DNA of 64,000 nucleotides from positions 71,407,392 to 71,471,391 of the forward strand of contig NC_030684.2 of assembly GCF_000004195.4 (NCBI RefSeq). The letters are read 5' to 3'. Each line of letters starts with the position of its first letter. The first letter of the stretch is position 1. Shown here one piece after another: positions 12,077-25,523 of this stretch. The notes beneath the pieces are model-generated. The model made no database searches. It worked only from the letters and a program-made list of their open reading frames with translations, and was not told the DNA's origin. This DNA comes from Xenopus tropicalis (taxonomy: Eukaryota > Chordata > Amphibia > Anura > Pipidae). The position numbers and the translations under genes were made by a program.

Positions 12077-12082
12077 TTTATT
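12077..12082 (-). terminator. Candidate poly(A) signal AATAAA
   Basis: AATAAA on the minus strand about 930 bp past the exo1 stop codon, in unique-looking DNA. It is one of several possible sites. Confidence 0.3.
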
Positions 12083-12385
12083 TTGAAAAAGGACAGTGTG
12101 GCCTATTGGACATGTAACATTATAAAGAACACATTTAGTTTTTGTATATTGTATATATAAAGGCAAAATTACATTTACTTATTTACAGTGTTTGTGATTC
12201 CACTTGAAAAAAAATACAGAGCAGCTAAATTGCACATTAAATGCATATACATTCATTTCAGCATTAACATACGCAATAATTCCTCCGCAGAACCCTGTGT
12301 TGTGGAGAATGTTTCAACTACCAGAACAGTGAAAGTTTATGAAATCTTAAAGTTCCGCTATTAGAAATGTGCTTCTGATGGAAAA

Positions 12386-12657
12386 TTACATTCCCAGCAA
12401 AAATGGCATTAAGACCGTATTTAAACATTTCTGTATATTAGCAGCGATTACAGCTGAAAAATGAAATCTGACGAGAAATTTCATAAAAATTAATCCATTT
12501 CCTTTAAGGTCAGTGGTCTGTACTGGAAGTTTAAGGCTTGCCATGTAATGTGTAGAGCAATCACTCTTCAGAGAATGACTAGAGTTGTAGCCTGTTTGAA
12601 TAAAGTCCTCCATGTAGCCTTCAAGTTCATAAATAGCAAAATTATTCCTATTAATAC
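12386..12657 (-). other. Candidate extra terminal exon downstream of exo1
   Basis: On the minus strand a very good splice acceptor (CTGAT, then a pyrimidine run TTTTCTTCCTTTATTCCTCACAG) ends at 12,658. It is followed by about 90 codons with no stop, which begin INRNNFAIYELEGYMEDFIQ and close at 12,386. The last annotated exo1 exon ends TAACAG followed by GTTTGT, so a splice after the stop codon into this segment is possible; it would then be 3' UTR or part of an alternative 3' end. I do not recognise the protein. It could also be chance. Confidence 0.3.
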
Positions 12658-13013
12658 CTGTGAGGAATAAAGGAAGAAAATCAGATCTGCATGAAGCTGT
12701 AGTAATAAAACATCTGCAAAAACCAATACTTTATAGGCATTGCAAAATTAAATCTAGTTCATAGGCACATGCCTAGGATATAAGATAGCAAACGCTCTAC
12801 ATTTTCCCATGTAATGGTATTATCCAATATACATATCTGAGAAACAAAAATGGCAGGCAGGTTTGCTTTACAAAGAAGTAAAGCAATTTAAATTGTTATT
12901 TTAAGTGCCAAGCAACAGGCACTTGCTCACACATTAACACTGCAATTAATTTCTATATAAGGGGTAAAACTACAGCAAAAAGGTCTACTGAATAAATATT
13001 AAAAACAAACCTG

Positions 13014-16000
13014 TTACTTCTTATAGCTGAAGTTTTTCCAAAGGTCACCAATTGTTGCTTGCAGTCCCGGATTATTTTCATTATTTCGAACAGCCTTTGG
13101 ATTACCTCTGTTTGTCAAGCCACTAACTTTTGCTGGTGCCCTTGGTTTTACTTTTGTTCTGAGTCCAGAAACTACAGACTGTGATTTAAGGAGCCCAGGA
13201 ACCTAAATGAAAAGAATACTTACATAAATTATGCACTAGGAAAGTGAAAAAACATGAATCCAGAAATATATAAAATTAAATAACATAATAAATCACATCC
13301 CATACAGAAAATATATGCCCATGGTTGTTATATTTATACTCAGAAACACAAGGGCCCTTTTGTCAACACTAGGCAAATATAAACCCAGAAAGTAAATCAT
13401 GGCAGCCAGTCAAATGTTTATTGATGTACCTGCAGTTGGCTTGAAAAAGCAAATAACTGATTGGTTGCTGTAGGTTACTGTCCAGGTGAACATTTGCCCA
13501 GCGTTGATAAATAATCCACAGGTTCTAAAAGGTTCCTGAGTCCAGATGTGAGAACATTTAAAACACTTAAAGGAGAAGGAAAGGCTAAGTCACTTGGGGG
13601 TGCTAAAATGTTAGGCACCCCCAAGTGACTTAAATCGCTTAGCTTGTACACCGGGCTGGTGCCCCTGTTAGGAGAAAACAGCACCAGCCTGGGGTACCTG
13701 GAGCGATGCGCTTCCTCCTTCCGGCTTCGTTTCGCTGCGACTACACAATAGGCGCATGCGCAGTAGAGTTAAAAGCCGACTTCTCTGTTAAAGTTAGTCT
13801 TTTCACTCTACTGCGCATGCGCGCGCGCGCGCGAGCGATACAGGAAGGAGGAAGCGCTGCAGCTACCCCAGGCTGGTGCTATTCTCTCCTAACAGGGGCA
13901 CCAGCCTGGGGTACAAGGTAAGCGATTAAAGTCACTTGGGGGTGCCTAACATTTTAGCACCCCCAAGTGACTTAGCCTTTCCTTCTCCTTTAAGCATGTG
14001 AAGACTAAAAGTTGTAGAGTGCACTAAGCTTTCCATAATGGAGATTCATATAACATTTAAAACACACTCCTTGTCATTTCTTTAGCAGCTATTGCAAAGA
14101 TGAGCATTTAAAAAGATAAATCACCCATGATGGTGTAACTTAGGCCAAGAAAAAAAAATGAATTTTAACATTTGCTATGAAATCCACATTTGAGTCAGAG
14201 TACCTTGCTTTTGGGAGCGATGCCCTCAGGAAAGAGAGAATGGTGAACAGGTGAGGTTTTCATGGAAAACTGGCATGGAGACTCTGGGGTACTGGTAGGT
14301 TCCTAATGAAATGAAAAAAAAAAAATTCCAGTATGCTCAGTCACAAACTACCCTGTTGCAGCTATCAAAATACAGCAAGGGAAATTAACAATGAATCTGA
14401 GAATGAGAATTTAGCAGCAGAGCAGGCAAATAAAACCAAAACAGTACTTAGTGTCATAAAAATTGCTTTAGTGAAATGTAAAGAAAAAAAATGTTCTTGT
14501 AAGGTTTCTTCAAAAATAAATCAATTAGGCTGTTATTAGCTCATTTCTTGCTAAGCCTGCCAACCAAACTGTGCACTATTATTATAGCATAATCTACGAT
14601 TTCTCATTATGCATTTGGTGCATTTATAATGGGTCTTATGCAAGTGTAATCATAAGTAATTATAAGTCAGATAGCTTACATCCAAGTCAGCGTCCTCTAT
14701 ATCCTGTTTCAGGAGTTTTTCATTTGAGTCGAGTGGTGACACTGTATCTGACTTGGTACAACTGGCTTGCCAATTACATTTGCTTTCCACCTCATTATGT
14801 TCCTTCATAGAAGGAGCTGTTCTGTTAAATTTTTGTAGTGAGAGCAACATGGGAGATTGCTTGGGTGCCAGGGAACTTTCACTGACCAGTGATCCAGACC
14901 AAGTAAAGCAGCGCCTTTGGTTTTGCAAAGGAGATATCCATTTATTGCCCTGTTTACACTCCTCTATGATGATAGAAGTATCCTCTTTTTCAGTTTTTAT
15001 ATTCTGTTCTTCAACCAATAGAGGTGTTTCTTTGGGAATTTCCAAAATACTGCCTTTACATACAATCTGGTCTTTTTCTGCCAGGTGGCTTACATCATCT
15101 GTCAAAGTACAGTGGGGTTTTTCATCTGCTGGCTTGTAAAAAAACCTTATGTAGGGGAAAAACATATGCAATAAATACATGAATAAATAAAATAAGAAAT
15201 AATGACTTAATCAATCCTGATAAATAAATAAATGGTGTTTGATTGCTGTACAAAAGCAAATATATAATATGGGAAAGTCAAACAAGCTGAATTAGAAAGG
15301 ATAACTCAACTTAACCCCACCCTGTGGGTATTAGTTGAGCAATTGCCAAGAAAAACTATTGTGTGTGAGAATCCTATTGGAATTAATGCAGTAGATATCA
15401 AAGTGGTGTTTTACTCATATGCCTCAACTGGCAGACATGTGAAGCCATTCTATGTCCTAATAAATAACTTTTGCCTTGACCACTACTACATTGATTTTCA
15501 TACTAAAAGCCTTTCTTGGCAATTTCCAATCTTATTAAATCACCAAGTTTGGCAGACTAACATATTCATTTGCAAGTCTACAAAGAGTAGTTAATCTAGG
15601 ATACCATATCCCGTATGTAAGTTTGCACTGCAAATGGATTACTAAATGGATTACTTTATGGAAATATTTATATTCTTTCTAATGCTTTAAAGTGCTTTTA
15701 CAATATGGTAGAGCAGTGCAACCTACAGACCTTCTTTAGCTCATATTTAAGTACAAATACTAACACACCTTGACAGTCACAGTTCAGTGTTTTAGAAATG
15801 TCTTATTCATGAACAATATTTTGTATAGAAAATGTATAGTTTGCATTTTTAAAAGGTGGTAAGTTTAAAGGTATAACTTCAGCAAAACTCTATTAAAACA
15901 ATATGATTACCCATTTGTTAGATCTGTTTTAATAATTTAGATGAGCTTCCCCCTGAAGAAAATGCACCTACCTTCCATTTTGCTTTAAACAGACACCTAG

Positions 16001-19000
16001 GGGCTGATTTACTTACCCACGAACGGGTCGAAATGAGTCCGATTGTGTTTTTTTCGTAATGATCGGTATTTTGCGATTTTTTCGGATTCTTTACGAATTT
16101 TTCGTTACCAATACGATTTTTGCGTAAAAACGCAAGTTTTTCATATCCATTACGAAAGTTGCGTAAAAAGTTGCGCATTTTTCGTAGCGTTAAAACTTAC
16201 GCGAAAAGTTGCGCATTTTTCGTAGCGTTAAAACTTACGCGAAACTTTGCACCTTTTAAGTTTTAACGCTACGAAAAATGCGCAACTTTTCGCGTAAGTT
16301 TTAACGCTACGAAAAATGCGCAACTTTTTACGCAACTTTCGTAATGGATACGAAAAACTCGCGTTTTTACGCAAAAATCGTATTGGTAACGAAAAATTCG
16401 TAAAGAATCCGAAAAAATCGCAAAACATACGAAAAAGTCGCAAAATGTTCGTTTTCAAGTCGGAACTTTTCCAATTCGGGTCGGATTCATGGGTTAGTAA
16501 ATCAGCCCCCTAATGTTCTCAACATATAAGATATGCAGTTACTAATAAACCATTTGGCATTTGTTTGAGGTGGCTGTTACCTGTGAGGTGGCCCCTGGTC
16601 ACTGCCCATAAGAATTGTTCCAGGCATTCCATACATGGAGTATGCATTTGAACAGATCAAGAAGGCAAAAGAAATCTCTCAGCTAGCTTTGGATACTTTG
16701 TGGCATGGTTGAGAAAGGCCCATATTACGGACCTGTTATAGATTTAAAAAATAGACTTTGTTTGCTAAATAAAGGGGCAGGAATACTTATTTTAAATGAT
16801 TTGCTTGGTAAAGTAGAGAAAATAATCCACAAAACTGTCTAATTATGTATTATGTTATTATTAAAAAAAAAAAAAGAACTCCACGTGTATTAAATAAGAT
16901 GATGGAATGCACATACCTGCTTCGGGTTCCTGTGGCAGAGACTGACCTGCAGTCTTCCTTTTGCCTCTGCAGGAATGTAGCAAATGCATTCCTGGTTTTA
17001 GGTTGGTGTTTTGGTTCTTTGGTGTTTGCCCCATCCAGTGGCTGTAAAATTGTTGTGCTAGCAGGAACCTGATGTACAGGGCTGTCCCTATCTGGTCTGG
17101 CTTTCTTGTTTTTAGAAAATGAATACTGGCTGAGCAAGTCAGTATCAGAGACTCCATCTTTGGGACAAGATAAAAATAGGTCAAAGCTTGAAAAGCAGAA
17201 TGTAGAGAATGAAGCAAATCTACATTATTGTGGGGAAGGGGGAAAAAAGACATAGAAAAGGAGTGGGTGGTACAGAAACTTTAAATTATAGCTAAGCTCT
17301 CAGTAGCAAATACCTTCATACGGCCTTTTCACTGTCTGCTTTTTGCTTGAAAGGATTAAGCCCCTTGGGCTGTGTTTTTCTTCATTCTTGTTTTTACAAG
17401 GCTCAGATTTTGTATGCCAAATGCTATTTGTATGTGCTCCCTTTCGATTTAACTGCTTACTGTCCCAGCTTTGACTCCTATGAGAGAGCTAAGCACACCA
17501 TAAAATGTTACAATATGCACATTTCCAGTAATTAAATTACATTCTCAATATAAATTGAAGGAAAACCGATGGTGTATAATTGTGCTAAATAAACATTAAA
17601 AAGACTAGTTATTGGCAGACATTCTAAATATTACCTACAATTCATTCTCTTCGCCATCTAGCAAATGATACTTAGACAATTAGAGACATGGGGAAGAGCT
17701 GTATTTAGACCCAGAGCTCACCCCCTCCTCTCAGACTGGCATTTGAACAGGACAGCCTGTGCATACGCTGACTGTGGATGATAAGTGTAACCACTCCCCC
17801 CCTCAGCTCAACTGACAAATTTAGCTGCAATGTTCAGCAGTGGGCCTAGCAAAAATGCTGCCCCCCAGTGATTGTACCTTTCCGTCTCCTTTAGGCTAGA
17901 TATATACAAGTTTTGTTCCCCATGAAGAAACTTATTACTTAAAAAGCAGTTTAACTACATAGAAGCTGCAAATGTCCCTGTGTAACACACAAGTCTCCAC
18001 CAAGGGCTAGTCTATATTGATTAGATTATCAGGGGGATAGAAACTAGATTAAATGAATATAAGCTTGCTACCAGAAATGTTTTCACCAATAATGTTGCCC
18101 TTTACTATGTTGGAGATCTTAAATTGACACTGTAGTAAAATATGCATTAAATACCTGAGGGTTATCAGGATTGTAGTCATCTATTTGTTTCATGGTGTTG
18201 ATATCCATATTTCCCAGTGCAATCTGAAGGGCAACCGAGTCTCCCATATTTCTATGGCATGTTTAAGAAAAGTAATTCATAGAAGAGGCTCAATATTCAG
18301 TTTTGCCGAACACTTGGTATTTTCTACCTCACTACATAATATTTACAAAGGGAAACTCATTCGGTGCCTTTGGCGTTAAAATATAACTTTTAATTTCATT
18401 AAGTTAAAAAGAGAAAAACAGTCTCTTAATAAAAACGGGACCCACCAAAAATCCGGAAAATCAATGATTAATTAAAAATTAATCATTGATTTTCTGGATT
18501 TTAGGTGGGTCCCGTCAAAGGCACCAAATGAATTTCCCCGTCAAAGGCACCAAATGAATATCCCTTTGTAAATATTATGTTTAAGAAAAGAACTGTAACA
18601 AAGCATATTTTCCAAAAGACTTTCTAGGCACGTAAGACTATTGCTTGACTCGACAACTAATTTTTAGCAAGAAGTTGACTTCAAAGAGATGCTAACTAAA
18701 ATGTCTTCTTGACCTGTGTTTACCTATGGTAATACTGATACTAGACACTGTTTAAAAAAAAAAAAATTCAGTAAAGACTATGGGGCTGATTTACTAACCC
18801 ACGAATCCGACCCGAATTGGAAAAGTTCCGACTTGAAAACGAACATTTTGCGACTTTTTCGTATGTTTTGCGATTTTTTCGGATTCTGTACGAATTTTTC
18901 GTTACCAATACGATTTTTGCGTAAAAACGCGAGTTTTTCGTATCCATTACGAAAGTTGCGTAAAAAGTTGCGCATTTTGCGTAGCGTTAAAACTTACGCG

Positions 19001-22000
19001 AAAAGTTGCGCATTTTTCGCGTAAGTTTTAACGCTACGCAAAATGCGCAACTTTTTACGCAACTTTCGTAAAGGATAGGAAAACTCGCGTTTTTACGCAA
19101 AAATCGTATTGGATCCGAAAAATTCGTAAAGAATCCGAAAAAATCGCAAAACATACGAAAAAATCGCAAAGTACCGATCATTACGAAAAAAACGCAATCG
19201 GACTCCATTCGACCCGTTCGTGGGTAAGTAAATCAGCCCCTATAAGTGACCTGAGGGGAAAAATTCTTTCAGTTATGTCTGGTCTTAATTTGTACATACA
19301 AACAGAAGCAGAGAGGTGCATAACTCCATAAAATAGAGTTACCAAACAGATTTTCCCTGAAGGGCATGGCAAGCAAATACTGTACTGTGTCATATATACT
19401 GTGTAACTAAAAGTGTTTATTTACTGCAGCCATTTATGCAATAATGAAAGGGCCATAAGGAGATGTACTAATATTCTAAGTTACAAATATAATTTAAAAA
19501 TCCATAAAAACAAATAAGAAAAAAAGGATACGGCCCTGCATAACTTAATTCTTCCGGATTAACATCATCCCCATAGGGATTTAATGGAATTAGCTTTCTT
19601 TCCACAGGGTCAAAGACCAACTGGTAAAGAAATGTATTATTTGCTCGAAGAAATCCTTCAATGTATCCATCAGGTACCGTTATATTGGTCTTCAAATACT
19701 GCCCAATCTTCTTAATTACCTGCAAAACCAGGGTATGGAAAGAAGGTATAGCATTTGCAAGGACACTCAAAGAAAGAAGGCACAGTAATGCTATGCATGC
19801 AAAATGCGATATTTTGGCATTTCCAATATAAAACCCACTGCCCAGCTTCTCTAGGCATCCTCTGGCACTTATGTAGGAGTACACCGACACATTATACAAT
19901 AAAAGTTAATGTAGAAAATAATAAGAGTACCGTGGTAATATCAGGGTTGTTTGCAATTTTCAGAAGTTTACATGCTTTGGCTAATCCAATGCCATGAATG
20001 GAGGGAAGATAATCACAGCCAGAGAGAATGCACATGTAGCGAAATTTTTCTTCAGTGAATACATCACCAAGCGACCTACACATTCCAAATCGTGCCTGGT
20101 CAATTTCTAAACCATTTCCAAATTTGTCCATTTTTAAAATCACCTTTAAAAAATAAAATGAATATATTTGAGAAAATATTAAAAGATACATTTGTTTTGG
20201 CATGAGCATACATCTGAACCCACTGATGACCTATATCAAATCAATAGCAAGGCATTTGCCACCCAATTAAGTGATTTAGGGCAACTAAAAACGTGTTTCA
20301 AAAGATTTTGAATTCCAGTACGAGAATAAAAGGGCTATGGCTAACTAGGCACATTGCCCTTAATCACCTGCATGATCTTCCCATTCTACTGAACATAATG
20401 GAGAGTGCCATAGTGTGCACTAAAAGTTCTGTGAGAAAGTGATTACATTTGCACTCTCAAAGAGATACTTGCTTAAATGATGCATAACACAGCAATATCT
20501 GTTTAGCAACCTAAGAAAGCATTGGTGTCCAAGATACCCAATGTCCAAAGAATACACTAGGTTGCTAAATAAAAATCTTCTACTTTGATATCTATTTAGA
20601 TTTGGTAACAACACATTTATAAAGGCTCATTCTTTGATAATGTTTTTAAAAGGGACAGTATAAACCTAAAATCACCTTTGCAAAAAATTAAATAAATGGC
20701 ATGTGTATTGAAATTACATTTTCCATATATTTTTTATTTTGCTATTTTTTGCCATTATAGAGCACATTTCACTGAACTTTACCTTTCCTTTACAAACTCA
20801 ACAATTTCTTAAGAGCTCCCTATCTACCACTGAACAAACTCCTCCCTTCTCTAAGCAGCAGCCTTTGATCAGCTCATTATCAGGGGCTTCTCAGTGGATT
20901 AGTAATTAGTTTTAGCAGCTTATCTGAATTTTATTGGAATGAGGAAGTGACAGGAAGTACAAAAGTAAAACTGGCTTCTTATTCTTGCTTAGTACCAGAA
21001 ATAACAGCACAAGGCATAGATGAGCAAATCAGTGAGCTCTAGTTGGGTATTACTGTCCCTTATACTGTAGCTGTGTATACTGTAGCTTAGTGAAAAGAAG
21101 GAAACCTCTCATGAACACATTCTAAATAAAAGGCATGGGAACAAAAAGAAAATCCAATGGGCGAGAGTGAGAGTTGGCTGGAACAGTGAACTTCCACACA
21201 ATATTCAAACCAAGATGATTTCATAATTGTATGTTTTGAAGAGTGTCAAAGATATTCATCCCAACTGATTTAAGTTAAGATAAATCTAAAGCACCTTTAC
21301 CTTTTTGCAGCCAAATGCTAAAAGGTCAGAATCTTCTGTAATGATTGCTTCAGCAAACTCATTTTTATTCAAATATGCCAACTGTGAATCTGCTTCAAAA
21401 GGAGCCACGATGCAGTCAATACCTTCAGCACGAGCAGCCTAGAAACATAAAATATATACAAATCATAGTAGCTAAGTTGCATAAGTTATTAATCTTAAAC
21501 ACATTTACAGTGATATGTAGTCTTACATAACAATATAAATTTAAAAAAATATTTTAATGAAAAGAGCAAATACAAAAACAGCCACTTGTTTGCTTTCTTG
21601 GTGAAATAAACCAAGGTTCTTAAATACAGAGGTTTATAGGTGGGTGGGCTGGGGGAAATTAAAACCTCCAGAAAATACTGTATATATAACCTTCTGCCAG
21701 ACAAAACAGATAGTTCTTGCTGCAAATTGAAAAGACAGGTTTATATTACTTGAGGCCTTTAGAGCCTGTTAAGATGACAGTCCTGTTAAGCTCCTGGTGT
21801 AATGCATCTTAAAGAATGATATTTGATAAAAATCCCATCTATAAAACAAAATATTAAAGAAATGAAAAACTTTTTGCCCTGCAAAAATAGATGCTTCAGG
21901 ATATGGTACAATGATTGCTTCACTTAAAAAGCTTTACTCATTATTCAAAGATACCCAAATATTGGAAAAAGCACTAACTTTGATAACATCATGTGCCATT

Positions 22001-25000
22001 GAGCTAGTTATGTTAACAGAGCGTGCAAAACACTCTCGAGCTTCAGCCAATTTGCCTTCTCGTAGCAGCTGTTTCCCCTTTTGCAAGTTTGTCTGTCGTT
22101 TCCTAAAACACAAATAGTAATATAAGTTTCTATTATCTTTTGTACACAACACAAAAGAGAAAAAAGGGAAAAACACATACATACTATATATAATGCTGGC
22201 TTTACAACAGAGAACTGAAGCTATTTACTTTTACTGTGGATTGGCAAATGTCCCAGTGCACTAGCATACCTTCAGTAGTTAGATCTTAAAAATTCTGCAA
22301 AATATAGTTTTTTTCAATATTCTTATTTTGCAGCATTGTGGTGCTACTGTATTTTGTAAAGGAAAGACATACTGCCTAAATTATGCTTAGGAGGCAGCCT
22401 GGAGGCCAGTTGTTCTGATAATTGGGGAAAATGGTTATTTACTCTCCTTGATACTTATGGAAGCTCAGTCTCAAGATCATTTAGGGCGAGATTTGGGGTG
22501 AATACATGCTAGTGTTTTCCTATACCTTTATTTCTGTTGTGAGATAAGGGTGGTACAGAAAAAAAATGTTGGACCCCAAGGGAGGGGCATGAGAAGGGAG
22601 GAACAAAAGCTGAAACCCACTACCCTAAGTAGGTTGTGCCAAGAAGGTTACAAGAGCAAGATGTCAACAGGATCCTATATTTTACACCAGTTCTTGTACT
22701 ATGTGCAGGCAACTGCAAAAGCTTTGTACCTTCCATATGCAACTTCAACTTGAGCCATGCAAGCCCCACTTGCATTACATTACAACTTTACGAGAAATTT
22801 AGCCAAACCATCTCTCACAAGCAGTGTGGGTCCTAAGCATTTTATTTTATAAAATTAGAATAAGTCATATGCCCTGTATTGTGAACAGTGATTTTTTAAA
22901 TTAGGAAAATTATTTTTATTTTAAATATTTATGGGCTAAGGAAAAAAATTCTGTACCCTTTCTATCAATCATCTTTAAAAAAAAGCTTTATTAAGGGGAT
23001 ACTGTTACCAAAATAAAAGCATATTACTTAAACTCACAGATATCTGGCATAGGGACAGCTCTTAAGAACATTTAGTGTAAAAGTAAAACTGGGTAAAAAG
23101 ATATGCTGTGCAAAATAAAAAATGTTCAGTATAGTCATTTAGCCTATAACGGTTTTGCTTTTGATCCTGAGCATACAGGTCAGATTTATAGGCAAACTAA
23201 GCAGTTATGTCCCATATGGATCCCCTCAAGTCACTGATAGGTGATCGAGCTTCAAAGGAGGAAGTAGTGTTGTGGCTTTTACGTTAGACATCTGTTCATG
23301 CCAGCCTTTATAAATTATATTTTTGGCTAAGTAACTATATTGAATTTTTTTTTCATTTTGCATAGTCTATCTATTTCCTACCTATTTAACTGGTTTTATT
23401 TTTACACTGGACAGTTCCATTAAGCCAGATAAACGAGTGCATTTAGGGCCAAACACACACTATTGGATTTGGAGGCAAATCTTGCTGAACACAAAGCAAC
23501 TAGACAATCCTCCAAAATATTATGAGGAAATAAAGTTCTAGCTTTACTAATCACTTGCCAATCAAAGGAAGGTAAGAGGATCTCTGAAGTGACATCAAAT
23601 AGTACCTAGAAGTGTTCCACACCAACAAAACAGCAATGTTTTTGAAGACATCTGCTCATATGGCTTAATGTTTTGGGGGTGCAGATCATAAAATGCCTTT
23701 AAAAAGAATTTAGTTCCCTAACCAATTCTTTTATTTAACCTTTAGACACTTTGCTTCATGTTGTTCAGGTTAATTGGATGACACTTGTGCACTCTAAACT
23801 TCCAAACAGTGCTACAGATTCTCAGATGGAATGAGATCAGGGTTTTGAGCGGGAATTTGCAGGACATATACAACAGAATCCAGCATTTTTTCAAAAGTAG
23901 GTTTAGTTTCAAAATGCAAGTTCACCACACATTTCATTTAAATAAACCTCAGTTCTGGGTTTGCCCTTGTCAGTTGGTTTCTCAGGATAGTGATGGTCTC
24001 ATTCCTGATTGAATGAGACTCAAATTTTTCTGTTAAATCAGCTGGCATGAATGTACTATGTTGACAAACAATAACATATATTGTTTATATAGCCACATCT
24101 AGAAAAAGCTTGGGCTAGGAGGGAATTGCTACCCTAGACACCTGCATTCAGGCAGCAGTGCTGTTACTATCAGTATCCTGCCTGTCCATGCAAGAAAAGT
24201 AGAGAACAGCAGGAGGCCAGAAGAAATCTCTGGTGAGAGAGTGTGTGTGTTTATAAATACATTTGTACCTGTGTTCGATAAAAGTTTTGAAAACCTAGTT
24301 GCTAGTTAACACTCAGAGAATAATAATTAACACTCAGAGAAAAAGTGCAATGTTACGTATGATTTATTTTGATAAATCCAATATCAAATCACAGTGGAGA
24401 AAACAGAATGATTTCTAAAAATGTTAATTATAAAAATAATAGATTTTAGATGGAAAAAAAAAATACATAAAGATGGAGTTAGAAAGATGTTTTGACTATT
24501 AGAATAAATGTAAAAAAATCAGAAGGCAAACTGTCTTGAAATGGGTAAATTCTATTTCAACTAATGTACAGATTATACCTTACAGTTATTTGCTGAGCTA
24601 TAGTATGTATCAACTTACTCTCTTCTTGCTTTTTCAACATCTTTTTTTGAAGGTAATGTGCATCCATCAAAAACAAGTATAGGCTTGACACCAAAGGAGA
24701 GGAGCATGTGAACAAATTTCATGCAGAACTGAACATACCTGAAATAAAAGCATTATCTTTAGTTCCACTAGGTGCAAATTAACTGTGACTTGCCAAAAAT
24801 TAATTTTAAAATATGCCATCAAAGCCCCATGGCTCCTAAAACATATCTTTAATATGGGAGGCAAAAGTTAGCAGATAATTTAAACACTTGCCCTCTGAAT
24901 AGTTCTATATCCTTAAGTGGTTTTCTAGATCTGTACTTGTTAAAAATGCAGAAACTCTTGGTAAACAGCATGTCTGACACACATTAAATATCATAACATC

Positions 25001-25292
25001 GTTTTTGCCTATTGTTTTAATTACAAAACCTTGTTTCTGTTTTTGCTTAAGCTAAACAGGGAAACTAAAGCTATTATTGCAGATGAATAGTCAGTGCACA
25101 ATTACATAAACTCAGCTGCACAGTCACTTACTGGTCAGTAGGTTCCCCTTTAGCAAGTTTTTCGGCACAAGCAAATGCACCCTTGTGAAGCCAACAATAG
25201 GTGTCCACTGCCACCGTTTTCCCTTTGTACTTCTTCACGTGGATTGGCTCTGATGCTTCCTTTAGGAACTGTAACAACCCCTGAATTCCCAT
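13014..25292 (-). CDS. exo1: Exonuclease 1 (EXO1), 12 coding exons
   Basis: 5'-3' exonuclease and flap endonuclease of the RAD2/FEN1 family, nuclear, acting in mismatch repair and double-strand-end resection. Coding exons (minus strand): 25292-25132, 24738-24619, 22102-21979, 21438-21301, 20143-19931, 19719-19532, 18251-18155, 17488-17314, 17157-16917, 15145-14680, 14302-14204, 13202-13014. All junctions are GT-AG, phases agree, and the total is 2,211 nt (736 aa plus stop); human EXO1 is about 846. The protein starts [16 protein letters not shown]. Metal-binding acidic residues fall at the family positions: D30, D78, E150, D152, D171, D173 and D225. The helix-hairpin turn block ([15 protein letters not shown]) follows. 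The variable middle keeps [11 protein letters not shown] and CFTWSG, and the C-terminus ends LWKNFSYKK, the MSH2-binding region in relatives. No lesion is seen. Confidence 0.96.
13567..13993. mobile_element. T2-type fold-back MITE in exo1 intron 11
   Basis: Begins TTAAAGGAGAAGGAAAGG and ends with its inverse CCTTTCCTTCTCCTTTAA, so TTAA marks both edges. Nested inverted blocks (CACTTGGGGGTGC and ACCAGCCTGGGGTAC) make most of its 427 bp a hairpin. The centre is GC-rich with GCGCATGCGC repeats. No coding capacity. Confidence 0.85.
15999..16512. mobile_element. Palindromic MITE (GGGGCTGATTTACT family), exo1 intron
   Basis: Ends TAGGGGCTGATTTACT and AGTAAATCAGCCCCCTA are inverted. The interior is a long hairpin of ACGAAAAA and GCGTAAAA blocks centred near 16,253. 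Close relatives are at 18,780-19,242, 26,068-26,617 and, in diverged form, 56,062-56,520. Confidence 0.85.
18335..18579. mobile_element. Fold-back element in exo1 intron 6
   Basis: CATAATATTTACAAAGGGAA at the left is inverted at 18,560-18,579, and GGGACCCACC...AATCAATGATTAATT folds back at the centre (about 18,474). The right arm has an internal duplication of GTCAAAGGCACCAAATGAAT. Confidence 0.75.
18780..19242. mobile_element. Palindromic MITE (GGGGCTGATTTACT family), exo1 intron
   Basis: Second copy of the family at 15,999; ends GGGGCTGATTTACTAACCCA and TAAGTAAATCAGCCCCTA, with hairpin arms meeting near 19,020. Confidence 0.85.
20650..21061. mobile_element. Non-autonomous DNA element, exo1 intron
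   Basis: AGGGACAGTATAAACC at the left is matched in inverse by TATTACTGTCCCT at the right. Interior non-coding. Relatives with the same GGGACAGT ends are common in this window. Confidence 0.6.
22991..23423. mobile_element. T2-like MITE, exo1 intron
   Basis: TTAAGGGGATACTGTTACC on the left and GGACAGTTCCATTAA on the right, both at TTAA. The ends are diverged, so the assignment is moderate. Confidence 0.5.
23735..23890 (-). pseudogene. Possible worn Tc1-like fragment, exo1 intron
   Basis: The stretch AGATTCTCAGATGGAATGAG and what follows resembles, read on the minus strand, the NPIE/DL block of Tc1 transposases seen more clearly at 46,860-46,900. The frame is broken and short, so this is only a suggestion. 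Confidence 0.25.
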
Positions 25293-25523
25293 GGCTTATT
25301 TGCACTTGCTTAAAAAAAAAAAAGAAGGTACTTGGCATTAGTCTATAAAGCACCAGCACATTCAGCAGTTATCTAACCTAGTACCTACTTATGCCATAGG
25401 AAATGACAGTATTATTTCTTTACACATAATTATTAAATATATATATATTTATATATAAAAATTGCTAGTAAGCTGCACACCATAAGAAAAAAGTTGATAC
25501 CTGGGTGCCTGTGCGGAAAAACA

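Noticed and set aside
15918..16458. Overlapping 60-90-residue frames rich in [10 protein letters not shown] repeats
   Set aside because: They are translations of the palindromic MITE arms and recur at 18,780 and 26,068; not genes.
23785..24012. 75-residue plus-strand frame in an exo1 intron
   Set aside because: No domain; likely antisense of a worn transposon fragment.
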